In this document: positions 49,445 through 58,768 of the stretch, piece by piece
How positions within the stretch are numbered: the first letter of the stretch is position 1
Layout: each line of letters begins with the position of its first letter
NCBI GenBank assembly: GCA_017462125.1
Contig: JAFTRQ010000139.1
Span: 8,911 to 72,910 of the forward strand
Source of the DNA: Clostridia bacterium
GTDB lineage: Bacteria; Bacillota_A; Clostridia; Oscillospirales; CAG-272
Reading direction: 5' to 3'
Length of the DNA: 64,000 nt
Program-made: the position numbers and the translations under genes
Notes under the pieces: model-generated
Databases searched by the model: none
Told to the model about the DNA's origin: nothing
Seen by the model: only the letters and a program-made list of their open reading frames with translations

Positions 49445-50374
49445 ATGAGTAGCTTTGAAGATCTTCGTATCGTTGACAATTTTTATCAGACGTCACTTTT
49501 CTTTCCGATGCCCACCGTGCTCATCAGCACGCTCTGTGAGGACGGAAGCACAAACCTCGGCCCCTATTCCCTGATACAGCCCTATTACGTAGCGGGAAAG
49601 GATTATTACGCAATGCTCCTGTCCTGCAGAAACTCATCGAACACCGCACAAAATATTTTGCGCACAGGGAAATGCGCCATCAATTTTATCACGGATGAGT
49701 CCAAGTATTTCAAGGAGGCGGTAAAGCTGTCCTGACCCGGCGACAAGCCCGAGGAAAAGATGCCCAAGTGCAATTTCAAGCTTGAAAAAAGCCTGATCGA
49801 GGAAAAGAACCCCGAGGATAAGCGTCCTATGGTTATGAGCGAGGCGATGCAGGTCATCGAATGTACCTGGGTGCGTGAGCTTGACGGCGCAGACCGCGAT
49901 CTGCCCGGCTGTCTGAACGGCTATGAGCCTCCATATCACGATTTCAACGGTATTACAAGCAAGTTTGGCGCGCATTTTATTCTGAAGATCGACAAGATCC
50001 TGATGAAGAAAAAATACAGCGATGCCATCATAAACGGTGTCAAGGCAAAGGATTTTCCGAATCTTCCCGTGGATTACGGCTACCGTGACAGCAAAAACTT
50101 CTGGTATCACCGCAAGACCAGAATGAAATCGGAGCTTTTGCAGATGCGTCAGGCTTCCTTGGAATCGGTACGTTATGCTGCCGACCGAGCAGACGATAAG
50201 GTCAAATTTACAGACGATGCTTTGATGACCATCCTCGGTGTGCCGCGCGTATTTTTACCCTTGGTTCTGAAGGGATGCGTGGAATGGGCAAGAGAAAACA
50301 ACGTTGAGCTTGTCAACGCAGAGCATATGCAGATCATCAATGACAAAAGAGCAAAGGAAAAGAACAAAAAATAA
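49445..50374 (+). pseudogene. Flavin-reductase-like protein gene interrupted by an in-frame UGA
   Basis: One frame of about 310 codons with a single TGA at 49733-49735 (…EAVKLS*PGDKPEEKMPKC…). Both halves read sense: the N-terminal part has the flavin-reductase-like pattern MPTVLISTLCEDGSTNLGPYSL (first residues of it), and the C-terminal part continues LPVDYGYRDSKNFWY and ends FLPLVLKGCVEWA. Family members have an aromatic residue before PG, so TGG or TTC changed to TGA is plausible. No SECIS-like hairpin follows, and other genes use UGA as stop. A recent nonsense mutation or a sequencing error is most likely. Confidence 0.75.
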
Positions 50375-50378
50375 CACA

Positions 50379-50409
50379 AATCGGGATGCGACTCTTTCGC
50401 ATCCCGATT
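50379..50409. terminator. Bidirectional terminator between convergent genes
   Basis: Perfect 13-bp stem AATCGGGATGCGA/TCGCATCCCGATT with a 5-base loop and A/T-rich flanks. Confidence 0.88.
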
Positions 50410-50416
50410 CATATTT

Positions 50417-52639
50417 TTATTCATTGATCCAAATAGGATTGCCGACCGCAACCACGCATTCGTGGGTCATATCGTAAATATCCGCACGGTAGAAGGCACG
50501 CTTTTGTACCTCAAGCTGAAGCTCCTGAGGCTCCTTACCGTTGAACTCGGAGGAATAGACCAAGCCCTTATCGGTAAAGATCCGCAGAGCATAAACGGTA
50601 TTTTCTCTCCATTCGGGCGCGAAGAAATCTGCCACGCGCAAGGAGAGCTTCATGCCGTCCTTGTAGTCGATCTCACTTCCCATAGGATGGCTGTCGATCG
50701 CCATCTTGATACCGATGGCACCAACGTTAAAGTCACCCTCGTGCATCTTGTTAAAGAATGCCAAGCCCGACTTTTCAGAGGTATAGAAGGAGGAGAGCGC
50801 GCTGTTTTTGGTATCCGTATGGCTATCTGAGCCACCCGACGCATAAACTCGCTTACCCATTGCGATCAGATCGCACCAAAGCTTATAATTGTTTCTCGTT
50901 GCCGCGCTGTAAACCGTATCGTAGATCGTCTCGATATAGGTGTGCTCACCGTAATAGTAATCCAAGGGATCGCTTGATACCAGCATGGTCTTGGGGTGGG
51001 CGTGTACAACGATACCGCCGATGGATTTTACGTAATCGAAAAGCTCAATATAGCGAGATTTAGGCGCGGTGAAATATCGGAAGCTACCCGTCAGCTCGTC
51101 ACCGTGAAATTGGAACTCGGGGAAGTTGGCAAGCACCATCGCAAGCCCGTACTTGTGGGGGAAGAGCATATTGTAGTGAATTTCAGCCATTCCGTGGCGG
51201 CAAGCGTTCAGCTCCTTCAGGTGCGCGCCGGGCTCGGTGCCGATGATGAAGCGCTCCTCATCCCACTCGGGGAGGAAAAAGCCGCGCATCTGCCTATGGT
51301 CAACCACAGCGGCAAAATCCACGCCCAGCGCGTCCATCTTGGCAGGCCATTCATTCATAGGCTGATTTCCGTCACTTGTACCGCCACACTTGGTGTGAAC
51401 GTGCAGATCTCCTCGATATATACTTCTACCCTCATAAAGAGCGTCCAATGCCGTCATATCGCGGCCGCTGTTTCCGATCACTACGTGAGGATCCTCGGTA
51501 TCGCTTTCCCACGCAAGGTCTCTGTTGCCGATATGATCGGGAGCGTCGACAGGAATGACCTTTTCCGCAACGGCTACCGCAAAGCCTTCAAATACAGAGT
51601 CCTGCAATGCAACACATTCGCTGTTTCCAAGGGTCTGCACAGCGGGGCCTTCATTTTTCCTCGTGTCGAGGAAGTAACAATCCTTCAGCGTCAAGCTGAC
51701 GTTTTCAGAGGTTTTGGGAGTCAACGGCGCACAGCCTGCCTGCGATGCGTTGACAAAGCAGGTGTTTTCAAAAATCAGTTCAAGCTTGTCGTTTCCGTCA
51801 GCATCCGATGCGGTCATAAAACCGCCAAATCCGCTGTTTTCCTTGAAAAGAGAGTTCTTGATAACATACTGCGACGTATTTCCGCAGGTATTCGACCAAG
51901 TGCGGGAGGAATTGGTAAGACCGAAGGTCTGATTGGTACAGGCGTGAGTCAAATGATCGAAAACCGCCCGTGTTGCGCAGATATTGATAAAATACGCACC
52001 GTAATCGCAGTCATCAAAATCCACCACGCGGATATTCTCAAACAAAACCTCACGCTCCACGGTCTGCTCCGCCTTGGTAGGAGCGAAGGTGTACAGCGTA
52101 TGTCCGTCGTGGCTTTGGTGGATCATATTTCTGAAGCTGATCTCATATTTTCCGCCGCTCCTTCTCAGATCGTTGAAGCGAGCGCCCTTCACAGAAAATC
52201 CGTCCACAATGATCTTCTCGACGGTAGGATCTCCTACTTGATAGACTCCAAACCAATAGCTTCCGTAAAGCACCGATTCGTTTTCCTCGCGGATCGGATT
52301 GATGTCGGGAGTATCACCGCGCAGGGCGGGGAGCTCGGGCATAACACCCGCATGCTGACCTAACAGCATAACGGAACGGTTAAAAGCAAATTTGTCTATG
52401 GTGTGTCTGCCATCCGAAAACAGAATAACGGGAGCTTCGATCTTCAGCTCCTCCAAGCCCGAAATTACCTCATCGGGTGTATCGACAGCCATTTTATTTG
52501 CCTCCGCAAGAGACGGAAACAGATTGACTCCCTCGGTCACAGCATAGCTTATGCCCTTATATGTAAATGAATCCTTTGAAGCGTTTTCCCAATCGCTTTG
52601 TACGGCATAATAGCCCTTTGGTAAAGTCAGAGTGCTCAT
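50417..52639 (-). CDS. Fusion of a beta-helix domain with a PHP metal-dependent phosphoesterase domain
   Basis: 740 residues from the ATG behind AAGGAGG (the frame extends to 52753 across the promoter). Residues 1-400 resemble a right-handed parallel beta-helix, with asparagine-rich repeats (VIKNSLFKENSGFGG, LIFENTCFVNASQAG, LTLKDCYFLDTRKN). From about 405 a PHP domain begins: RGDLHVHTKCGG, FAAVVDHRQM, GIVVHAHPKTM, and ASGGSDSHTDT supply the expected metal ligands. No signal peptide, so it seems cytoplasmic, unusual for a beta-helix. Beta-helices often bind polysaccharide; the PHP half would hydrolyse a phosphoester. Function unproven. Confidence 0.8.
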   Translation of the reverse strand: MSTLTLPKGYYAVQSDWENASKDSFTYKGISYAVTEGVNLFPSLAEANKMAVDTPDEVISGLEELKIEAPVILFSDGRHTIDKFAFNRSVMLLGQHAGVMPELPALRGDTPDINPIREENESVLYGSYWFGVYQVGDPTVEKIIVDGFSVKGARFNDLRRSGGKYEISFRNMIHQSHDGHTLYTFAPTKAEQTVEREVLFENIRVVDFDDCDYGAYFINICATRAVFDHLTHACTNQTFGLTNSSRTWSNTCGNTSQYVIKNSLFKENSGFGGFMTASDADGNDKLELIFENTCFVNASQAGCAPLTPKTSENVSLTLKDCYFLDTRKNEGPAVQTLGNSECVALQDSVFEGFAVAVAEKVIPVDAPDHIGNRDLAWESDTEDPHVVIGNSGRDMTALDALYEGRSIYRGDLHVHTKCGGTSDGNQPMNEWPAKMDALGVDFAAVVDHRQMRGFFLPEWDEERFIIGTEPGAHLKELNACRHGMAEIHYNMLFPHKYGLAMVLANFPEFQFHGDELTGSFRYFTAPKSRYIELFDYVKSIGGIVVHAHPKTMLVSSDPLDYYYGEHTYIETIYDTVYSAATRNNYKLWCDLIAMGKRVYASGGSDSHTDTKNSALSSFYTSEKSGLAFFNKMHEGDFNVGAIGIKMAIDSHPMGSEIDYKDGMKLSLRVADFFAPEWRENTVYALRIFTDKGLVYSSEFNGKEPQELQLEVQKRAFYRADIYDMTHECVVAVGNPIWINE

Positions 52640-52670
52640 AAAAAAATCCTCCTTCCGATTTATCCCTTTT

Positions 52671-52699
52671 ATTTTAGCACATTGAAAATATTTTGTAAA
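52671..52699 (-). promoter_or_regulatory. Promoter of the beta-helix/PHP gene
   Basis: Minus strand TTTACA (52699-52694), 17 bp, TAAAAT (52676-52671). Confidence 0.7.
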
Positions 52700-52835
52700 G
52701 GTAAATACGGGAATTTTTTCTGTAAAATCGATAAAATCGCGATTCTCCGTCAATCATATCCCGACTTTTGTTTCCTTTTGTCGGGGTCTGCGCTATTCTT
52801 TTAGAAAAAAACTTGCTTCGAAAGGAATTTGTTGG

Positions 52836-52864
52836 TTGACTGCAGTCAAAAATCGTGATATAAT
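52836..52864 (+). promoter_or_regulatory. Promoter of the uL15-fusion gene with a palindrome over the -35 box
   Basis: TTGACT (52836-52841), 17 bp, TATAAT (52859-52864). The perfect palindrome TTGACTGCAGTCAA (52836-52849) includes the -35 box and is a candidate repressor site. Confidence 0.85.
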
Positions 52865-52898
52865 AAAAGTAGCACAAACAACAATCAGGAGGTTTTCA

Positions 52899-55800
52899 AT
52901 GACTCAATATATAAAAAAGACAACACGTCCGTCGGCATGGATCCTGACAACGCTTATGATCATATCCGCTATGCTTTGCGTACATATAGGCGCCACGGAC
53001 ACCGCCACGCCCGAATCGGATCCGATCTATACGGATAATGTGGCATTGCTTGCGGAAAAGTATGGTGCCTTATCAAGCATAAAGAATCAAAACGTAATTA
53101 CGGAAGTCGGGCGGTTGGTGAATCCGTACGTTGAAACATATGAGAAAAAGATAAATAACATTGAAGACAGCAAGCTTTACGAGGAATCCACCGCAAAAAC
53201 GATCGAGCTGTATTACGCACAGGGTGTTGCGGCCAATCAGATCGCATGGATATATTACAGCTATATCGGTCAGTTTGACGGAGAGGCAAAGCAGGCGATA
53301 GACCGCGTTCATAACGGTGTGCATTCCGCAACGGAGGAGATCGATGGCTTGCAGGACGAGATCTCTCACGCGGCAAACGCAGAGGATCTGACAGAGCGCT
53401 TGGGCCTCTCGTATAACAATAACGGACTCTGCGCACGGATGTTTGTGGCGATCTACAGGCAAAAGCTGCTGATGCTCCTTGAGGAAGGAGATTCCGATGC
53501 AGTTACAGAGATCATTAAGGGAGAGCAGGGCGCATTGGTATCGATCACAAAATGTACCAACGTGACCGCCGCCGACCAATATGAGGAGATCTATCAAAAG
53601 GCCGCAGAGGCCGTTATGATCCAAAGATACAAGGATCACGCAACAGCCGAGCTGACAGAGCTACACAGCTTCGTCTATCCCGATGCCGAGCTTTCGGAAA
53701 ACGAGGCCGTACAAGCGGCACTTGCAATCATCAATGCCCCCGAAACAGTAACAGCTTCCGCAATGAATGAGGCGTTGCAAGGCGCCGCTGAAGCTATCCT
53801 GACCGAATTCGCTCAAAGCGAGGGAGCATACACGGAAGCTTATCTGAACGAATTGCGCACACAGCTCTCCCAAGAGGTGCAAGCCGCGAACGAAGCAGAA
53901 AGCATTGCCGATATATCGGTACTTTTCGGTAATTTCACTTTGGAGCTCGCCCGTGTTAACGCCAAGGATACGATCTCTGCGGATATCGCGGCAAGAGAGT
54001 ATGCAGATTCCGAGGAAATGCAGGCGCTTCTGAAGAAGTATAACGTTTCGGATGAGGATGCAACCGCTGTCATCGACAGCTGTATGAGCATCGAGGAGAT
54101 CGCGTTTGAGATCGAGCGCGCAAAGCTTTGCGCAGATCTGTACGGAGAATACGTCAAGGCGGCGGACAGCATCGTCGAAAAGATCGGCGATGGCGAGGTG
54201 AAAACCGAGGCCTTTGACCGGTATGAATATGCCAAGGCGAAGATAGAAAAGGTGGACAGCAAGCAGGAAAATGCCCTTGAAGCCTGCGCTGTTGAATATG
54301 ATAAGGGATTGGCAAGCCTTGGTGAGCTGGTGGTAGAGGCAGAGGTCCTTGCTTATGAAGCGGCTCACAATGACGTGCTGAAAAAGGACGTCAGCGAGAT
54401 AACCGTTGGCGACAAGGAAGCGCTCCTTGCGGCGATCACTGAGCTTTCAACACTCAGCGAGGAGGCTAAGGAGACTATTGCTGCCAAGAGAACCCCCGAC
54501 GACCTTGCCAACAAGTATAAAGCCATTGCCAAAAAAGAGCTTGAGAGCACCTTGGGTACCGACTCAACTATCCGTAGGGATAACGCGTATCTGCTCAAGG
54601 AGAAGATCGATGCCCTGCACGTGTCGGGAGACGAAGCAAAGCTGGAGGAGCTGATGGCAGATGCCGATCTGCTGGCAGAGAAGGCAAAGGAGATCGACAG
54701 GGTGTTGGACAGATACGAGCAGATCGTATCCGATGAAGGCTATCAAAGCTATCCCGAGGAGAACAAGACCGAGCTGAAGGAGCTTGCCGTATCCACTACC
54801 GCAAGCATCCGCGACGCAAGTGCAGATGCCGATGCTATCACCAAGCAGGCACAGGAGGCAATTTTGCTTCTGGATAAGAGCGAGGCCTGTGCCGTGATCG
54901 ATGCTTACGTGGCACAGCAAACAAATATGACCGACACTACCGCCGAGGCGATTGAAGAAATTGCCAAAACGGCAAAGGAGCAGATCTCGCGTGAAGCAGA
55001 CCCGACACAGCTTGATCTGATCGTGGCGGATGCAACGTTCGATATGAAGCAGGAGCTTGACGTCCAGAGCATTACGGAAAAAGCCCACAAGGCGATCGAG
55101 GACGTGAAGGCTTTGGAAATGCTGACTGAAGAGCAGAAGCAGAATTACGTAAATCAGATCGAAGCTTGCCTTGAAAAGCAGATTCAAGGTATTCGAAACG
55201 CAGATGACGAGAGCGCTCATAATTCGGCACTGAACACCTTCGATAAAACGCTGACAGAGATCGCTCAAAAAGCATCCCAAGAGGATGAAACGGCAAGAGC
55301 TCAAGCGAGAGCCGATGCGACAGAGGAGCTGAAAGCCCTTCACAACGAAGCAATCGAAAGCATAGATTCGATGAGCTATCTGTCCGAGGCGGAAAAAGAA
55401 GCGTTAAAGGCAGAGGCAGAGCAGACGCTGTCTCAAGGACTTGAGCAGATCAGCGTGGCAAAGAATGCCACCGAGATCAGCGCTGCCAAGAACACGGTGA
55501 TCGCGAATCTGAATCAGATTGCGAAAAACGGCTCCGAGCAAAATGAAAAAGCAAGATCTACACAGAAAACACAATATAACACAGAGATCCGCGAGAAGGC
55601 AAGCCTTCTGATCGAGAGGATCAATCAGACCGCGTATCTGAACGAGCAGGAAAAGGCGTCGTTCAAGCAGGAGGTAGAGGATACTGTGATCGAATTCGCC
55701 TCTCTTTTGTCTGCGGCGGAAAGCCTTGAGCAGCTTACAGAGGCAGGACGTCAGGCATCCCAGCGGCTGGAGCAGATCTCGGATTCCTGCAACGAACGGG

Positions 55801-56888
55801 AGCTGCGGTATGCGCAGGATGACGCTGTGGAAAAGATCACAGCCGAGGAGCGCGCGCTATCTGAGCTGATCGATAGCTTCCGCTTCCTTGATGACGATGC
55901 AAAAAACAGCTTGAAGCAAAAAGGACAAGCCACTCTCAATGAGGGCAAGGAATACATTGCCGATTGCACAACCGCAGATCAGGTCCACGACAAGCGCGAC
56001 GCTGTTTTGGATGATCTCGCCGCACAAAAAGCCGATGCCCGGGTAGCCGAGGACGAGGCTTGTGTCACAGCGTTAACACCCTTTATGACAGGCCTGGCCA
56101 TTGCCTGCGGAATAGAGGCGATCGCGTTGCTTGCGCTGTGGTTGGCTTACAGAAAAAAGAGCTCTATGGCATGCTTTGTCCCTGTGATGATGCTTGCAAT
56201 GATGCCTACACCCCTTGCATGGACGTTGACCGTGCTGTTGAGCATTGCCGACGTGGTAATGGCGGTATTGATCGTTTATCTTGCCGTCAAGCTGTGGCGC
56301 ATTCGTAAGAATACCCCTGTCAGATTCCCCGAGCCCGAGTATGAAACGGAAGAGCCCGAGGCAGAGCCTGACAATACGCCGATCCCCACAACGGCAACCG
56401 TTCCCGAGCCCAAGCCGCACGGACTCAGGGCAAGACGCGGATTGCTTCGTCTGTTTGCCCCTGCATACAGACCGAGACTGACACCCAAGCCGCAGTTGAT
56501 CTATCTGATGCCGCCCTCGATCCCGCAGCTGTTGGATTCTGTAACCGTAGAGCAGGCAAACAATTTGATCAGCGATGAGGACGCCTTCCATTGTGAGGAG
56601 ACCAACATCGTCAATTCCGAGGTCTACACCGGATGGAGAAAGGCCTCTGTCAACATAGACGTGATCAGCGCCGCCTTCTCTGAGGGCGAGGTCGTCACCT
56701 TGAATACTTTGAAGGAGAAAAAGCTGATATCTCAAAAGGTAGGACACGTTAAGATCCTCGGTCGAGGATGCCTTGACAAGCCCTTGACCGTGATCGCGCA
56801 GAACTTCAGCGCCTCTGCCATCAAAATGATCGCACTCACGGGTGGTACTGCCATCTTGACTGAAGGTTCTCGTAAGAGGAGACGTTAA
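52899..56888 (+). CDS. Secreted helical-repeat membrane protein with a C-terminal uL15-like domain
   Basis: 1329 residues from the ATG behind AGGAGG. Signal peptide at 1-35 (WILTTLMIISAMLCVHIGA), then about 1000 residues of Glu/Lys/Ala-rich helices, the later part in repeats of about 75-80 residues resembling DUF1542/FIVAR modules (SYLSEAEKEALKAEAEQTL, AYLNEQEKASFKQEVEDTV, RFLDDDAKNSLKQKGQATL). Membrane segments follow at about 1057-1082, 1092-1108 and 1111-1132, then a proline-rich linker. Residues about 1213-1320 match the C-terminal domain of ribosomal protein uL15: EGEVVTLNTLKEKKLI, VGHVKILGRGCLDKPLTVIA, FSASAIKMIALTGG. By topology this domain is cytoplasmic. Its own terminator follows. 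Confidence 0.8.
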   Translation: MTQYIKKTTRPSAWILTTLMIISAMLCVHIGATDTATPESDPIYTDNVALLAEKYGALSSIKNQNVITEVGRLVNPYVETYEKKINNIEDSKLYEESTAKTIELYYAQGVAANQIAWIYYSYIGQFDGEAKQAIDRVHNGVHSATEEIDGLQDEISHAANAEDLTERLGLSYNNNGLCARMFVAIYRQKLLMLLEEGDSDAVTEIIKGEQGALVSITKCTNVTAADQYEEIYQKAAEAVMIQRYKDHATAELTELHSFVYPDAELSENEAVQAALAIINAPETVTASAMNEALQGAAEAILTEFAQSEGAYTEAYLNELRTQLSQEVQAANEAESIADISVLFGNFTLELARVNAKDTISADIAAREYADSEEMQALLKKYNVSDEDATAVIDSCMSIEEIAFEIERAKLCADLYGEYVKAADSIVEKIGDGEVKTEAFDRYEYAKAKIEKVDSKQENALEACAVEYDKGLASLGELVVEAEVLAYEAAHNDVLKKDVSEITVGDKEALLAAITELSTLSEEAKETIAAKRTPDDLANKYKAIAKKELESTLGTDSTIRRDNAYLLKEKIDALHVSGDEAKLEELMADADLLAEKAKEIDRVLDRYEQIVSDEGYQSYPEENKTELKELAVSTTASIRDASADADAITKQAQEAILLLDKSEACAVIDAYVAQQTNMTDTTAEAIEEIAKTAKEQISREADPTQLDLIVADATFDMKQELDVQSITEKAHKAIEDVKALEMLTEEQKQNYVNQIEACLEKQIQGIRNADDESAHNSALNTFDKTLTEIAQKASQEDETARAQARADATEELKALHNEAIESIDSMSYLSEAEKEALKAEAEQTLSQGLEQISVAKNATEISAAKNTVIANLNQIAKNGSEQNEKARSTQKTQYNTEIREKASLLIERINQTAYLNEQEKASFKQEVEDTVIEFASLLSAAESLEQLTEAGRQASQRLEQISDSCNERELRYAQDDAVEKITAEERALSELIDSFRFLDDDAKNSLKQKGQATLNEGKEYIADCTTADQVHDKRDAVLDDLAAQKADARVAEDEACVTALTPFMTGLAIACGIEAIALLALWLAYRKKSSMACFVPVMMLAMMPTPLAWTLTVLLSIADVVMAVLIVYLAVKLWRIRKNTPVRFPEPEYETEEPEAEPDNTPIPTTATVPEPKPHGLRARRGLLRLFAPAYRPRLTPKPQLIYLMPPSIPQLLDSVTVEQANNLISDEDAFHCEETNIVNSEVYTGWRKASVNIDVISAAFSEGEVVTLNTLKEKKLISQKVGHVKILGRGCLDKPLTVIAQNFSASAIKMIALTGGTAILTEGSRKRRR

Positions 56889-56900
56889 TATGATCCCCTG

Positions 56901-56930
56901 ACAGCAGCTCGAAAGAGCTGCTGTTTTTGT
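56901..56930 (+). terminator. Terminator after the uL15-fusion gene
   Basis: ACAGCAGCTC, GAAA tetraloop, GAGCTGCTGT, then TTTTGTT. Confidence 0.92.
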
Positions 56931-56963
56931 TACATAATCGTTAATATAAAAAGCTCGAATTTA

Positions 56964-56992
56964 TTGACAATTGTAAAAAAATATGGTATAAT
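56964..56992 (+). promoter_or_regulatory. Perfect promoter of the CvpA-like/GH3-AAA operon
   Basis: TTGACA (56964-56969), 17 bp, TATAAT (56987-56992). The next good ribosome site is about 220 bases downstream. Confidence 0.92.
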
Positions 56993-57223
56993 GAAAAAGT
57001 GTATTTACATTTTTATATTTATATGTAAATCAACTGTCACAATAGCGTACTATGACTTCTGCGAGAACGCAGTACAACGTGAACGTTACGTTTTACAGAC
57101 AGGCAAGGGCGATTTCGTGCGCAAGCCTTGCCTTGTCGACAATTCTATCGATAACTGTTTGTGCCGCACATCAGGGTTTCAAAAACAAAGTAAATTCCGT
57201 AAGGCGGCGGAATGGAGATTAAT
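56993..57223 (+). other. Long 5' leader of the operon
   Basis: About 220 bases without a supportable gene. An open frame crosses it but starts inside the -10 box and has no ribosome site. AGGCAAGG (near 57102) and CCTTGCCT (near 57126) can pair, and TTTACAT/ATGTAAA near the 5' end can form a second hairpin, so a structured regulatory leader is possible. Confidence 0.45.
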
Positions 57224-58723
57224 ATGTCGTTTAGCTTATTTTCTGTCATCATCATAATACTGTTTGCCACTATTGCCGCAATCGAGATCTACCGAGGGGT
57301 CACTCGGGGCTTTTCAAGAGCCCTGCTCGCCTTGGGCTCTCTTTTGCTAAGCGTAGTGGCATCCTTGCTTTTTGCCCCCGGACTGTCCGGCTTGATCGTC
57401 GGTCTCGTTTTCAAATACGCGGTCAGACCGATGCAGGCCTATCAAAATCTGATCAAAAGCTACCAATCCTTTGACCCGATCATCGAGGCGATAGCAAGCG
57501 CGTTGGTCAGCACCCTGCTGTTCACGCTGCTCTTTTTCCTGATACGGATCCTTCTCAGCCTCATCGTCTCCGCGATATCTCGCAAGCTGATGACTCCCAA
57601 AGCAAACGATCCCGGATACTGCCGTGCAAAAAAATCCTTCTGCTACCGTCATGACAGGCTGCTTGGCGGTATTGCCGGCGGGCTTTGCGCCGTGATCGTT
57701 ACTATGGCGCTCACCACCCCTTTTTTGGGCGCACTCAATATCGCAGGCAAGGCAATCGATATGGCGGAAAGAGGCGATTCTCAGATCTGGAAAAAAGCGG
57801 GTATTCCCGTGGAAGAGGTCGAGACCTTCCGCAGCTACACCCAAGACCTGCCCGCAAATCTGCTGTATGAGCTTGGCGGCAAATATATGTATCACACGGT
57901 AGCGAAAACGCAGATATACGGCGAGACAGCTTACGTGCTCAACGAGCTGAAAACCATCGAAATTGCATTTGAGGAGTTCTTGGACGTGTACGGTGTTCTC
58001 CAATCACCCAAGAACGCCACACCCGAGCATCTTGAAAAATTAAAGAACATTGAAGCGCAGGTCAATGAGCTGCATCTGTGTCACGGTGTATTGGCTGAGT
58101 ATCTTTCCGATTGCGCAAACGCTTGGCTTGACGGATACAAATACTTTAAGATCAGAAAGCCTTACGTACACAAGAGCATTGAGCCCGTTTTGGACGAAGT
58201 GCTCGTCGTATGCGCAGAAACCGACCACAAAAGCGTGAAGCAGAATCTCTCCACTCTCCTGAATATGTATATTATCATTTTAGACAGTGGAATTGCGGAC
58301 GTAAAATCCAACGATTTCAAAGCACTTATCGAGTGCCTTGAGCAAAGTGACGCAATAGCAAGATTAGATGCGGAGCTTGATAAAAACCCCTATATGGAGG
58401 GCATCAGCGTCTCCGGAATCGCAATGAAGGCATTGGCTGACAAGATCGATGCCACACCGTATAAGGAAGAGGACTATACAATTTTGATGGAGAATCTCGC
58501 GGAGGCTGTCAATGCCGTGCAAAGCCGCGGATATGGCTCCACCGAGGAAAAGGTGACCGTTCTCACCTCCTATGCACAGCAGTACATAGACACCTTCGGA
58601 ATCCAGATCTCTCCCGTAATTGCCGAATCTGCCGCAACGGAGATCTTGAACTCCTTGGACTACGGGGACGGCGAGATCACCGCAGAGCAGATCGAGAGCT
58701 TGTTCAATGAATTTCTAAATTAA
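57224..58723 (+). CDS. CvpA-like membrane protein with a long cytoplasmic or extracytoplasmic tail
   Basis: 499 residues from the ATG six bases behind GGAG (ATG 57212 overlaps that site). Four membrane segments in the first 180 residues with the spacing and YRGVTRGFSRALLALGSLLL motif of the CvpA/colicin V production family, and a glycine-rich fourth segment (RLLGGIAGGLCAVIVTMAL). The remaining 310 residues are helical and unknown; CvpA itself is about 165 residues. First gene of an operon of membrane proteins. Confidence 0.7.
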   Translation: MSFSLFSVIIIILFATIAAIEIYRGVTRGFSRALLALGSLLLSVVASLLFAPGLSGLIVGLVFKYAVRPMQAYQNLIKSYQSFDPIIEAIASALVSTLLFTLLFFLIRILLSLIVSAISRKLMTPKANDPGYCRAKKSFCYRHDRLLGGIAGGLCAVIVTMALTTPFLGALNIAGKAIDMAERGDSQIWKKAGIPVEEVETFRSYTQDLPANLLYELGGKYMYHTVAKTQIYGETAYVLNELKTIEIAFEEFLDVYGVLQSPKNATPEHLEKLKNIEAQVNELHLCHGVLAEYLSDCANAWLDGYKYFKIRKPYVHKSIEPVLDEVLVVCAETDHKSVKQNLSTLLNMYIIILDSGIADVKSNDFKALIECLEQSDAIARLDAELDKNPYMEGISVSGIAMKALADKIDATPYKEEDYTILMENLAEAVNAVQSRGYGSTEEKVTVLTSYAQQYIDTFGIQISPVIAESAATEILNSLDYGDGEITAEQIESLFNEFLN

Positions 58724-58768
58724 GGCCCTATAATAATTCGGTTTTTGTAAACTGTTGAGGATAAAACT

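Noticed and set aside
49733..49735. UGA as a selenocysteine codon
   Set aside because: No SECIS-like hairpin directly follows, the family has an aromatic residue and not cysteine at this place, and no selenium genes are in the window.
52640..52753. Extended start of the beta-helix/PHP protein
   Set aside because: The extension overlaps the promoter; the ATG at 52639 follows AAGGAGG at normal spacing.
56964..57257. 97-codon frame in the leader of the CvpA-like operon
   Set aside because: It starts within the promoter -35 box, before the expected transcription start, with no ribosome site.
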